Under the pieces are notes generated by a model. That model searched no databases and was not told where the DNA came from. It worked only from the letters and a program-made list of their open reading frames with translations. From the NCBI GenBank assembly GCA_030267565.1, contig BRXU01000009.1:2192001-2256000 (forward strand): a stretch of 64,000 nt of DNA, written 5' to 3'. A program made the translations under genes and the position numbers. Shown here in pieces: positions 31,792-42,324 of this stretch; within the stretch, counting starts at the first letter, position 1, and every line of letters starts with the position of its first letter. This DNA comes from Pleodorina starrii. Its lineage: Eukaryota; Chlorophyta; Chlorophyceae; Chlamydomonadales; Volvocaceae.

Positions 31792-34700
31792 ATGTTTGGC
31801 CACCGGCGGACCTCCTGGCTTCCGGCGGAATCGCTATATCGCCCTAAGCACCTTGCCATTATCATCACCACAGCCCACGTGACTGCCGCCGCTGTCAGGC
31901 GCCCAACGGTGCTCACTGCGCCGCCCTCCGGAACCACACACGACAGCCCCTGGCGCCCGTCTCCCAACACTCATTGGGGACCCCGATTCGCATCCGAACG
32001 CCATCCCCCATCCCAGCCATTGCCCCACCGCACCCCTCTCCACCCTAATTCATCGCCTCCCCCTCCCCTTCAGGACTCCGCTCCTTCAGGCTGCGGTTCG
32101 AGTCGCGGAGCAGGCGGCCGCGCACCCTGCCGTACAGCAGGTTGACCTTGGCCTGGAACAGCTGGGGGAGCTCCTGGCTCCGAAGCGGGCGAGGGCATCG
32201 CGCGTCCGGCTGCGGTCCAAAGGCTGTCGCCCTCCCCATCTCCCTCCCCTCCCTACCTCCCCTCCCCATCTCCCTCCCCACCTCCCTCCCTCCCTACCTC
32301 CCCTCCCTACCTACCTCCCCATCTCCAGGTCGGCGCTGCGGCTCTGCAGCTGGGGACCTCCTGCGCCGCCTTCAACCTCACTCTGGCGGCCACACACGTA
32401 CGTGCGTGCGTGCGTTTTGGGTGGGGTTGCAGCCCAGAGAGCGACCGGGCCAAGAGTGAATGATAGACGAACAGCGACGGAACTGAGTGACAAAAAGCGA
32501 ATCGAGCCGTAGCTGGACTCTACTACTAACGGTTCTATGCTACCGATAACAACCCAATGCGCACCTTACCGTGAAGTGGAATTCAGACCGCCACGCACTG
32601 AGCGCTGGGTTGCGGCCGGTGGGGCCTTCCTCAGGGCTTGGTGGCTGACTGACCGACCGACCGACCGACTGACTGACTGACTGGGACGGACTCTTGACTG
32701 ACGCGCTTCCTGCTGACCCACGGGTCCGTTGGAGAGTGACAGTGGCACCCCTTCCTCTCCACTCCTCCTCCTCCTCCTCCTCCGACCTCACCCCACCTCA
32801 CCTCGGAACGAACCTTCTCTGCGACATTATCGTATTTCTGACACCTTCCCCTCCCAAACAACAACAACAACAACCACAGGTAACCGGGGGCTGTCTCCGC
32901 ATCCATTGCGCCACGCCCCTCCTCGCGCCGCTCTGGGGAGCCGCCTCCGTCGCCGCCGCCTCCGTGGCAGCGGGCCACATCAGCCGCAGCACCCTGGCGG
33001 CGCTGCGCCTGTCGTACCGTGACCACGCCAGCGGCGCCGGCGGCGGCGGCGGCGGCGGCACCGTGAGAACGCTGGCGGTGGCGGTGGCGGATCTACCCCG
33101 GCAGTTGTGGTGCTCCTGGGACGCGCGGGAGGCGCTGGTGGATGCGCTGGTGGGCCCCTTCCTGTTCAAGGTTCGTACTGCCGTGCACCTTCTTTGCCGT
33201 ACTGCCGTACACCTTGACGTAACGAGGCCTCAGCGCCCTCCTTCCCAGCACCCTCTTGCTGCGCCCCGAAGCTCCGCCTCTGCCCCCCGGAGCTATCCAG
33301 CCAGGTAACTCCACAAGGGGGACCACAAAGCCCCAAAGCGAGTTGCATCAAAGGCGCCGGCAAGACGCGGCCACGAGCCAAACTCCGCTGCCCCGGGCCT
33401 CGTCGCCCCCTGTCCACAGCCCGATAACGGGACTGACTCTGCCGCTCGCCCTCCCCTGCCGCGCCCCTCCCCTGCCGCGCCCCTCCCCTGCCCCAGGTGG
33501 TGTTCCAGCAGTCCTTCGCCCGGCTGCTCCCCAGCCACCTAGCCCACCCTGGAGCCTTTGGTCGCCTGCACATCCCCACCGGCCCCACGGAGTACTCCAC
33601 CGCCGCTGAGAAGGCGCAGCTGTCCGTCATATTCGGCCGCGACGGCTGCCACCATTGCGGTGAGGGGGCGGGGAGAGGAGGGGAGGAGGTGGACGCAGCG
33701 GCAGAGCCGTTTGAGGGTTATCCACGGGGGTATAGGCCGGAGCCCGTGAACGGTAACAGTATCAGAAGAAGGCTTGGGGGGGCTGGGATGTGGGGGTCGG
33801 CATATGAGGCTGGAATGCGCGGTGGGGAGAGGGAGGGGCGGGGGAGGGGCGGCTGCGAGCACGGTGGTGTGGTGAGGGGGTAAAGCAGAGTAGAACACGG
33901 GACCGCTGAGGTGTTAAGAGGCGGGGATTCGGGGACTGAGATGAAGCGGATGAGCGCGGGATCGGTCGCTGGGCCGCTGGGGCCGCGGCCGCTGTGACCG
34001 GGAAGTGGTACGGTACCTGCCTGGGGAAGGGGTTTCAACGAGTCGAGTCGAGTCGAGCTCGAGCTCGAGACCCACTCCGTTCCCCACTCCTTCTCCGGCC
34101 CTGTGTGTCCCCCCCTGGATGGATGGACGGACCACCCCTCCCCATTCGAGCAGGCACTCGGGTCAACGGCGTCATCGGGGACCACATGCCGCCGTACAAG
34201 GTGGTAAAGGACGCGATGGCAGCTCGCGAGGCGGCGGGCGGGCTGGAGAAGCTCCTCATACGGGTGGGTGGCTGGCTGGGTGGTTGGGTGACTGGTTGGT
34301 TGGGGGGATGGAGGATTGGTTGGACGTTGCACCAATCGAAGGCGCGGCACGGCAGCCAACCAGTGCCCTCCCCGCCACACACACGCCCCTCCCTCCCGCG
34401 TTCCGCCCGGCAGGTGGCCGACTGGCTGGGCGTCAAGGACGAGTCCCTCAAGCAGGTCTACTACTCGCAGTGCAGGGCCTGCTCCGGCCGCCAGGCGCAG
34501 CTGATGCGCAACGGAACCCGCGTCACGGCGCTGCCCGGCATCTGGCCACCGGAGCTTGTCGTACACAGCCCCGCACGGCTCGCGACGCGGCCCGCCATGG
34601 CGGGCATGCTGGTGGGCATGCGGTACTACGTGGACGCGACTGTACGACAGGGCCCGTCGCCGGGGTCGTACGGCAGCGGCGGCGGTGACGCGGTGCAGGG

Positions 34701-34923
34701 GCAGGGGCAGGGGCAGGGACAGCCCAGGGGCGGCGGCGGCGGCAGGTGGCCGTGGCGGCAAGCTCGGTGTGTGCGGGAGGAGGGGAGCAAGGCGGTGTGT
34801 CGCTGGGGCGGCGAGGCCCGGGGGGTGTTGGCGGGGGAGGGGGAGGCGGACGATGGCCGCGGCTGCGACCAGAGTGAGGGGCTGCTGGAGTTGTTCGAGC
34901 GCCGGGTCGTGCCGCTGGGCTAG
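31792..34923 (+). CDS. Conserved protein with two CxxC pairs flanking a GDHMPP motif
   Basis: Seven exons keep phase: 31792-31878, 32090-32140, 32329-32397, 32880-33170, 33497-33659, 34154-34263 and 34414-34923, for 426 residues; the last four are firm, the first two tentative. The N-terminal half is Ala-rich and hydrophobic (ALQLGTSCAAFNLTLAATH, PLLAPLWGAASVAAASVAAG), perhaps membrane-associated. The core reads FGRDGCHHCG, then GVIGDHMPPYKVV, then YYSQCRACSGRQ, so two CxxC pairs surround a DH motif, which suggests a zinc site like that of HNH/treble-clef folds. I believe plants and animals have similar uncharacterised proteins, but no function is known to me. The tail is Gly/Gln-rich. Function is not assigned. 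Confidence 0.72.
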
Positions 34924-35070
34924 TTTACCGGTAGTTGGAAGTGCACCCGTGGTGGGTGGGATACCGCGTCGTGTACGACCAGCCAGCCAGCCAGCCAGTC
35001 AGCCAGTCAGCCAGCCAGACATCCAGCCAGCCAGTCAGCGGCGGCTGTGACAGGTGATGTCAGGTGGGTT

Positions 35071-35473
35071 CCCAATAGGGGGGAGGGAGGGAGGGAGTGG
35101 CGTGGCGTGGCGGCCATCCCGGCTCCATCGGCGACGTGTTGGTTGGTTGGCAGCTTTCCATGTTCGTGTTGGTTGGTTGGCAGCTTTCCATGTTGGCAGG
35201 CTTTAGGGTGGTACAAAAAACGATACCGCGGCTTCAGCGTGGGAAGAAAAACGATGCTGTAGCTTTCACGTGGGAAGAAATCGATGCCCAATAGGGGGGA
35301 GGGAGGGAGGGAGTGGCGTGGCGTGGCGGCCATCCCGGCTCCATCGGCGACGTGTTGGTTGGTTGGCAGCTTTCCATGTTGGCAGGCTTTAGGGTGGTAC
35401 AAAAAACGATACCGCGGCTTCAGCGTGGGAAGAAAAACGATGCTGTAGCTTTCACGTGGGAAGAAATCGATGC
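35071..35473. repeat. Imperfect tandem duplication of about 190-217 bp
   Basis: Copy 1 (35071-35287) and copy 2 (35288-35473) both run from CAATAGGGGGGAGGGAGGG through GGCAGGCTTTAGGGTGGTAC to AAGAAATCGATGCC. Copy 1 has an extra internal duplication of a 31-bp GTGTTGGTTGGTTGGCAGC-type segment (about 35137-35198). The copies otherwise look nearly identical, so the event is recent. Confidence 0.92.
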
Positions 35474-36037
35474 CGCAGGTTTAGTTTGGGTTGTAGGGAG
35501 AGCCGTTCGGTCTTGTTACTTGATGGAGGCAGAGCTGTACAGAGTCTTTCAGTCATCGTGCTGTCATTGACGGCGGCAGGGCCTGCAGGGCTTCGTGGAT
35601 GGGGAGGCTTGCGGTGTTGCGGGTCCACAGGTGGGCGGCTGTAGTCGCGGGATCTACAGGAGGATGCATGTACGTCCTCCGGATCCGGATCCTTGCTAGA
35701 TCCGAAGGAGGGCGTTTTGGCAGGCGTTGGTCTGTCTTCGTTGGTATCTGTTCGGTGTGTCCCGCGGCGAAGGTCCTTTTAAAGTTTGGGCGGCTTGAAT
35801 GGATATCTTCAGAGATCCCTTACGCGTTCGAGGCTGGAGGACTCGGCGCTGCGCTGACCCCTGGGTCGTTTAGGCCTTGAGTGGTTATCCTGATGTGCTA
35901 TAACTGCATATGGCAGGCATTGCTGCATTACTTGCTGCGAAAAGGGAAGGCTGCATGACCAGAGGTGCATCCTAGCTGCCAGGTGTTGTCTCCAGGTCTC
36001 CTTGAACGACCCAATTTCTTTATAAATTTATCTTATT

Positions 36038-36042
36038 TGTAA
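36038..36042 (+). terminator. TGTAA poly(A) signal
   Basis: TGTAA is the usual volvocalean polyadenylation signal. This one lies in an AT-rich stretch about 1.1 kb after the stop at 34923 and 310 bp before the next start, so it probably ends the CxxC/GDHMPP transcript. Confidence 0.5.
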
Positions 36043-36352
36043 CAACAATGTTGCAAAACAGGACACAAGAATGTGCCTGCTGCTCGATAAGACAAGGGCC
36101 AGCGTCCATGGCTTGCGGGACGTTTGTACGGCGCCTCATCCGCGTGTGTTCTCAGTTCCTGATGCTCCATACCTGTAAATCTTGTTGCACAGGCCTACTA
36201 AATCATTGCGGCTACGCTGGCGGGCTAGATTTGTGCTGCTCACGCCCAGAACGTCGAGAAAACCTACTACGTGTCGGTTGTGCGGGCCACAATTCGTCAC
36301 AACATCACAATAATCTTGGCAATTCACGCGATCCACGATTGTGGCGTTCAGA

Positions 36353-37192
36353 ATGCTCTCTCAGCGGCTTTGCCAGCGTCCAACGCTGCCTGTTCGCGGC
36401 AAGGTGGTCGGTGTTGTTCGCCCCGTCCGTGCTGTTCGCGCAAAGCTCTTCCGCCGTGATGGCCCCGTCCTAGTGGAGGAGGGCGCCGTAGAGGAGATTA
36501 ATCAACCAACCAAGCGCCAGCGGGAGCAGATTAAGCGGACATTGCAAGAACTCGGATTCACAGAACAGGCAAGTCATGCACACCTTCGCCCTGACCCAAT
36601 TCTGGCTATTTATTTATTGCATATAGGGTATCCTTTCCTGCATTATGGTTTAGATGGATTTCCCAGTCTCCCCCTTCCATGGCAACATGACTGAAACCGT
36701 CGTCACTTCAGCAACACGCTGTGCGCTGATCAGTTCCTGCTCTTTCGTCTTCCATCTCTGTTCATGATGCAGGCTGCCGACATTCTAGCCTATGGCAAGG
36801 TCACGAACAGCAACGCCGACCTGCTCATTGGTGACATTCGCGCCTCGTTCGGCATCTACCAGCCGCCGCCGCCCCAAGGCCCCGTGGAGTCGGTGCAGAA
36901 CGGCGTCCAGGACCTCCTTGACCGGATCCGTCGCCCCTTCCTTGGCCTGGTGCTCGCCGCGGGCCTCGCGGCTGCCTACAGCCAGCGTGAGTCCCTGGGG
37001 TCGCTCGTTGAGCTCATTCCCTCGGTGCCAGAGCTGCCTGCGGTACCTGTGGATGCGATCGCGGATTCCATTTCTTCGGCCGTAGACGACCTGGTGGTGG
37101 CTCTATCGGGGCTGCCCGGGATGGACGGCGACCTGCTCGCAAATATCCAGGACGCGATTGACGAGTTCCTCTTTGAAACTTTGCAGAGTTGA
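36353..37192 (+). CDS. Small protein with one membrane segment, probably organelle-targeted
   Basis: Two exons, 36353-36568 and 36773-37192, join in phase to give 211 residues. The intron has a GC donor in the context CAG/GCAAGT; the in-frame GT four bases later would break the reading frame. The N-terminus (MLSQRLCQRPTLPVRGKVVG) is basic with no acidic residues for about 40 positions, typical of a chloroplast or mitochondrial presequence. A helical QPTKRQREQIKRTLQELGF segment, a Pro-rich PPPPQGP, one hydrophobic helix (PFLGLVLAAGLAAAYSQ, about 126-142) and an acidic amphipathic C-terminus follow. I do not recognise the family. Upstream in-frame GTG at 36341 was not used because the ATG at 36353 fits eukaryotic initiation. 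Confidence 0.8.
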
Positions 37193-38894
37193 CGCTGACG
37201 CTGCTGGGCTGAAGGGGGAGAGCGGGAGCGCGCGGCTTTTGACAACCGCTTTTCGCACGGCCTGAGCTGAGGCTTGAGCTCATGGGCTGAAGGCAAGCGC
37301 TGAACCCTCCCCCCGAGAGGCCGCGGAGACGCGGAGATGTGGAGAGCACTACCTCTGGAAGGACAAAGGCTGTACATTTCGGGAGAGAGGGAGTCGATTG
37401 GGTCATGAGTCGCTTCGCTCGGATATGGTTCGGACGGACCGTATCAAGCTATTTTTTGCGGTTGGTGTGGGGCGCGCCCACGCCAAGTGTGTTGCGGCTC
37501 CTTCGGAATTTTCCCGTCGTAATGCCGCACCCAGAAAATCGTAGGCAGGCAGGATAGGGCAGAGCAGGGACAGGCATGACTGCGTTGACATGGGCGATAC
37601 GAAGTCTCGACGTTTGCGGTTGTGGTGTGGCTACTGCAGAAGAACTTCCGGGCTGCCGTACATATCTGCGCGCGACCCAGATCGGATTCCTGCGTGCCAG
37701 GGTACCGCCTCACGGAATCCTGTTCGTACCACCAGGCCCTTGCATCCCGGCTTTTATGTGGGAAGGTCCAGTAGCAGGACCGGCTTTGCAGTTCGCCGAT
37801 CGGGGCGGAAGCGTGGGGCTGTCCTGTACGGCACGACGCGGATTTGGTTGCGATGCATGTTGTACCGGCGGCCGGAAGGAGGGTGAAGATATAGGGAGAA
37901 AACACGCAAGCAGGTTTATATGTATTTTGCACGAGGGGACGAAGTCACGGATTGGTTGATCGTGGCGCGTGGTTGCCGCTGTGTTGCTGTGTCGTTACAG
38001 ACGCGCATGTTGTATTGTACCCTGCATTGGGGCGGGGCGGGGCTCATGGACGCGTGCGCGTCCGCTCCTGCGGGGGCTCGCACCTCGTGTCGTGCCGCGT
38101 CTCGTGTGTCGCTGTGGTTGACTTGAGGAGACGCGCCAATGCTGTAGACTGCCATCCAGTTGGTTACGTGTTTCCCGGGGCGACGGATCGTCGCGTGTGT
38201 TGAGTGTTTTTGACAGGCAAGGACAGCTCGCACGTCGTACCGGGCCGGTGTCGTGGAGGAAGCACTTCTTGCCGGCTTTGCACCCAAACAGTGTTTACGC
38301 TACGGATAAAGGCTGAAACTGAGTTGGGAGAGCGGTGTTGGGGAAGCGGTGTTGGGGGAGGGGTGCAGGGAAGGGCGGGCCGTCGATGCGCGGGCACTGG
38401 TGGTGGCTGGGAGCAGAGGGGAGACTGCACCGCGGCCCTGTAACGACAGAGCGCCTGCCTCGCTTTGTCCCGCAGGGCTGGAGCCCGGCCCGACCGTGGC
38501 CGACCCGGCGCTGCAAACCCAGCCCTACCCAGCCGAGCCAGACCCGGCTGATCGCGCCGTCTTTTCTGCGACGCGTAGACCTCGGCGGAGAAGGCCTGTT
38601 CCAACTGCCAAGCGAACAGGCAGGCCACACAGCAGTGAGGCCACACCGTCGGTTCCGGTGTTGTCGCTGGGCTGCGACACCGGGTTCGGGTGGAACCATC
38701 GCCGATCATCGGAGCTCTTGCTGCTGGAGCGGTTGCACTGTTGGCTAGCACGAACCCCATCGAATTCTAGTAGCGTTCCGATAGTCGTTAGGCAAGAAGG
38801 GGTGCAGCAGCTTGCGAACCGCTACAGTGGACTGTGAGCAGGTCGAGTGCTTCAGCGGATGAGCACAACACTTGTGGGCCCTGCAGCACCCACT
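37193..38894. other. Intergenic region, no gene recognised
   Basis: This contains the 3' UTR of the small protein gene and otherwise featureless mixed sequence. A TGTAA at 38438-38442 is the first plus-strand poly(A) signal after the stop at 37192. Several open frames around 38340-38840 overlap in all phases and have no domain or splice support. Confidence 0.5.
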
Positions 38895-39070
38895 GTCGTC
38901 CTCTGCACCGGTGGGAACGTGCCCAACAACAATTGTGCAGCCGACGGCCGCAGCTCCCGAACGGCGCCGGTGCAGAGGGCGACTGCACTGGCGCCGTGCG
39001 GGAGCTGCGGCCCCTGCCGCACACTGGGCAGGTTGTCGTTGAGCACGTCCCCACCGGTGTAGAGGACGAC
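38895..39070. ncRNA. Imperfect inverted repeat able to form a long hairpin (candidate small-RNA precursor or MITE)
   Basis: The left arm starts GTCGTCCTCTGCACCGGTGG at 38895. The reverse complement of the right end (39070) starts GTCGTCCTCTACACCGGTGG. Matching continues through AACGTGCCCAAC versus GACGTGCTCAAC and CCGCAGCTCCCG(A/C)ACGGCGCC. Arms are roughly 85 bp with scattered mismatches and one internal bulge, and almost no loop. This is the shape of a Chlamydomonas-type hairpin small-RNA precursor or a folded element; transcription is not shown. Confidence 0.6.
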
Positions 39071-39432
39071 GACACGCGAGCCGTCGTCTGCAAGCGGGAG
39101 CTGCGACACCAGACCAGTCAACCCTCAAGCGTACCACTTGTGTGTCGTATTCATTCACCCGCTGGGCTGATTGCCCCTCTGGCCTCAGTAGCGGTTGTCC
39201 TGGGTGGCCCCTTGGGTGGGCCAGGGTGGGCCCTGGTGCGTGGGCACTCGAGTCGCCTGCTGCGCCAAGCATCTTGCACTAAAAGTCCATCGAGATAAGA
39301 GATTCGGTTGCAAATATTCGGTGCCATCGGCTGACCGAGGGACCTTCGCTGGCTTCCGTCCCAGGACTTTGGAGCTTGTCGGCGTCCCGTAACTCCGGCA
39401 TCCAACGGCAGACTACTTAGGGTAAGCGCGGA

Positions 39433-39509
39433 TGACTGTTCGCTGAACGTTCACTGAATGTCCAGCGAACAGTCACGGGGAACGTTCACTGAATGTTCAG
39501 TGAACGTTC
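39433..39509. repeat. Two adjacent palindromes at the edge of the repeat island
   Basis: TGACTGTTCGCTG (39433-39445) is mirrored by CAGCGAACAGTCA (39463-39475). GAACGTTCACTGAA (39480-39493) is followed by TG and its exact reverse complement (to 39509), a 30-bp near-complete palindrome. A GAACGTTCACTGAATG direct repeat also links 39445 and 39480. These lie immediately before the 458-bp tandem units and may be terminal structures of an element. Confidence 0.9.
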
Positions 39510-40410
39510 GTCAAAGCAGGTGCATCAAACGAAATGCCGGACCCGACGAAATAAATTGTCTGAGGATGCACGGCCGGCCAATGCTTGTCGAGAAGCAGCA
39601 GCGCCTTATCAAGATCCATGTTCACTTTGTGCAGAACTAGCCGGCAGAGAAACTCATTCGGGAGTGCCGAATCTTATCGGTGAGCGGGACCGGTGAGGGA
39701 CCGGTGCGCTTGAAAGTCGTACTATTTTCGGAAATAGTACGGCACGCATGCTCCAGCGCTGTTCCCGCCCCGCGCACATAAAAGGTATTCACATAACTGC
39801 TTGGCCTTGTATCGGTTCGTTATATGTGCCCCAGCAGCTTTGGTCACTTAGGCAGCTATTCATAAGTGGACATGAGCACTTGACCACGCAATTCTCTGAG
39901 CTATTACGGGATTGCACGGGATTGCATAAACGGGCAGAAAACATCAGTGCAGGTTCAGTGAACGTTCGTCAAAGCAGGTGCATCAAACGAAATGCCGGAC
40001 CCGACGAAATAAATTGTCTGAGGATGCACGGCCGGCCAATGCTTGTCGAGAAGCAGCAGCGCCTTATCAAGATCCATGTTCACTTTGTGCAGAACTAGCC
40101 GGCAGAGAAACTCATTCGCGAGTGCCGAATCTTATCGGTGAGCGGGACCGGTGAGGGACCGGTGCGCTTGAAAGTCGTACTATTTTCGGAAATAGTACGG
40201 CACGCATGCTCCAGCGCTGTTCCCGCCCCGCGCACATAAAAGGTATTCACATAACTGCTTGGCCTTGTATCGGTTCGGTATATGTGCCACAGCAGCTTTG
40301 GTCACTTAGGCAGCTATTCATAAGTGGACATGAGCACTTGACCACGCAATTCTCTGAGCTATTACGGGATTGCACGGGATTGCATAAACAAGCAGAAAAC
40401 ATCAGTGCAG
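39495..40410. repeat. 458-bp unit tandemly duplicated (copies C and D of the palindrome repeat)
   Basis: The unit from GTTCAGTGAACGTTCGTC recurs exactly 458 bp downstream (TCAAAGCAGG at 39511 and 39969), and a third start is present at 40411. Each unit contains the same core as 5832-6345: GAGAAGCAGCAGCGCCTT, GCAGAACTAGCCGGCAG, a conserved palindrome (CGTACTATTT, four centre bases, AAATAGTACG at 39718 and 40176) and CAGCAGCTTTGGTCACTTAG. The two units are almost identical. Confidence 0.93.
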
Positions 40411-40529
40411 GTTCAGTGAACGTTCATTCTCTTTTCAGTGAACGAGGAAACCAGCGTTTACCCGAGGTACTCCAACGGCATTTTGTACGGAGCAACGGGT
40501 TTGTCGAAAGTTACAAAGTTTCACTCCCG

Positions 40530-41246
40530 GGGGTTTCACGGGGGTTTCACTTCAGGGGTTTCACTTCGGGGGTTTCACTTCAGGGGTCGCGTCAACGACG
40601 ATTGGGGCAGTGATAGGTTGGCTGTGGACCCGGGCACTTTCGTTTCGGACGGCAGGAAGCCTGGTGTTAAGATGTGCCGTTACAAGCACTGGATGGGGTT
40701 ACCGAAGCAGTTCGAGGGGTACATCCCGCCTGCGCACCACCGTTCCTTACTTCGTTTTCGTTTGTGTGTGTCTGACTTAGCGATTAATAGCGAGAGCAGC
40801 AGGTCTAGGGAGCTTCGTGTGTGTAAGGCGTGTCGCTCTAATGGTGCTGTGGAGGATGAGAAGCATTTTCTGCTGGAGTGCTCTGCGCTTGCGTCTGCGC
40901 GGCAGAGGCTTTGGGATTTGGGTGTGCCCGTTGGTGCGTGTGTTAACGATGTCATGCAAGTTGACGACCAGCGTGGTCTTGCGAGTGCTATTTTCGAAAT
41001 GTTCCGCTTACGGCGAGAATGCATCTCTGCGTAAAGTTGTGCTTGGCATCTATCTTTCAAGTTATGCCATTCGTCTGTGCTTCTCCTGTATCCTGACGTT
41101 ACATCGCTTCTTTGGTTACTGTTTCTCTTGTTTTCGTATGCTTTTCTGCGTGGCTGAAGCGGTTCATGAGCCTCCGGGTTCGTTTGAGCCGTACGAGCTC
41201 GTTGAAGCTTGTAACATCATCATCATCATCATCATCATCATCACTC
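40530..41246 (+). mobile_element. 5'-truncated non-LTR retrotransposon (LINE) 3' end
   Basis: The plus-strand frame ending at 41034 encodes a typical LINE C-terminus: HHRSLLRFRLCVSDLAINSE, then CKACRSNGAVEDEKHFLLEC, a zf-RVT-like CxxC..H..C zinc motif, then a helical tail and stop. A 3' region follows that ends in TGTAA (41210-41214) and a (CAT)9 tail at 41215-41241, as expected for non-LTR elements that end in simple repeats. The reverse transcriptase and endonuclease are absent. The 5' boundary is uncertain; a GGGGTTTCACTTC short tandem repeat at about 40527-40585 separates it from the 458-bp repeats. It lies 170 bp before the U-box gene start. Confidence 0.8.
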
Positions 41247-41409
41247 CCGGTGCAGAATGCCCATCAACAAAATGATTCAAAACCGCTGAGACTGGTTTGA
41301 GTCGGGCATGCTTTTTGCAGAACTGTCCACCGTAGCGCAAATTTAGGTAGGCCTGCAAACCAAACGGAGGAAACGATGTAGGTTTAGCAACTTGTGGGGA
41401 ATAAAAAAT

Positions 41410-42292
41410 ATGATAATGTTCCAAGAAACCAGCTTCAGAGCGGGTGCTGGGCAACAGTTCGCATGCCCCGTTTTGCCCTGGCGCAAGAGGACAGCCTCGC
41501 TACTGACCATACACGCCACGCTCAATCTATTCGTGACATTATTCATGTTAAGAGCAGCAGCGGAGGTTCCACTTTTCATTCCTGCGGACTTGCCCTGCTC
41601 GGACTTGTGGAGCCACCACATTGAGCTGGGCTCTTCGGGCAGTGGTGGAAGTCTTGTTTGGGAGGAAGCTGGCGACATGTGCAACATAACTTACCGCGGC
41701 GTGGCCGTCTCGACACCTGAAGGTACCGACAGACGTTCGGAGGCCGAAACCCCCGAGGCCTGGACGGCCCCCATACACGCGCTGACGGCTCCCACCGACT
41801 CCAAGGCACACGCGCCCAAGCCCCTGCCCGTCGCAAACATCCACATTTTCAATCCCTTTGAAACATTGCTTCTGTCACGGCGATGTTTCCGTCGCGCCAC
41901 GCCAATCGACGAGGCCCCGTCCCTCGCCTTTCCCCGCCTCAAACCCCACTCCTTACGGTACGCCGTACGAGCGTCGTACAGGTCGTACCACCGTATCGTA
42001 CGACACAACCTTTCGGGTCCATAAGGAGCTCCTGTCCCAGGTTCTAAACACGGTGCTGAGGGTGCGGGAGCGCGATTCACGACAGGTGCGACGCTGAAAG
42101 GGGGCGGAACAGGAGGGGGTGTGCGAGGCTGTACACATGCAAAACCCTAACCCCCCCACACACAGGTCGGCGACCCCTTCATCACCCCTTACCTGGCCGG
42201 CGTCTACCAGCGACTGGGCCTCGAGTACTCAAGCCTGATCTGCTTCACGCGCGTGACGCTGCTGTGGCGGCGCATCGCCGGGGCGAGAGCCG

Positions 42293-42324
<32 letters not shown>

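Larger units (their letters stand above)
34924..36352. other. Intergenic region with CAGC microsatellite and poly(A) signal
   Basis: This holds the 3' UTR of the upstream gene, a CAGC/CAGT microsatellite at about 34979-35040, the 35071-35473 duplication and the promoter of the small protein gene at 36353. A TGTAA poly(A) signal lies at 36038-36042 after an AT-rich TTTATAAATTTATC stretch. No coding exon is supported. Confidence 0.6.

Noticed and set aside
31643..31882. Alternative first exon MMAKEPQ for the CxxC/GDHMPP gene
   Set aside because: Its donor leaves phase 1, while the next supported exons need phase 0 or 2; the ATG at 31792 fits better. It remains possible as a 5' UTR exon.
39495..40410. 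CRISPR-like appearance of spaced repeats
   Set aside because: Only two long units, no short regular repeats with unique spacers, and the context is a eukaryotic nuclear genome.
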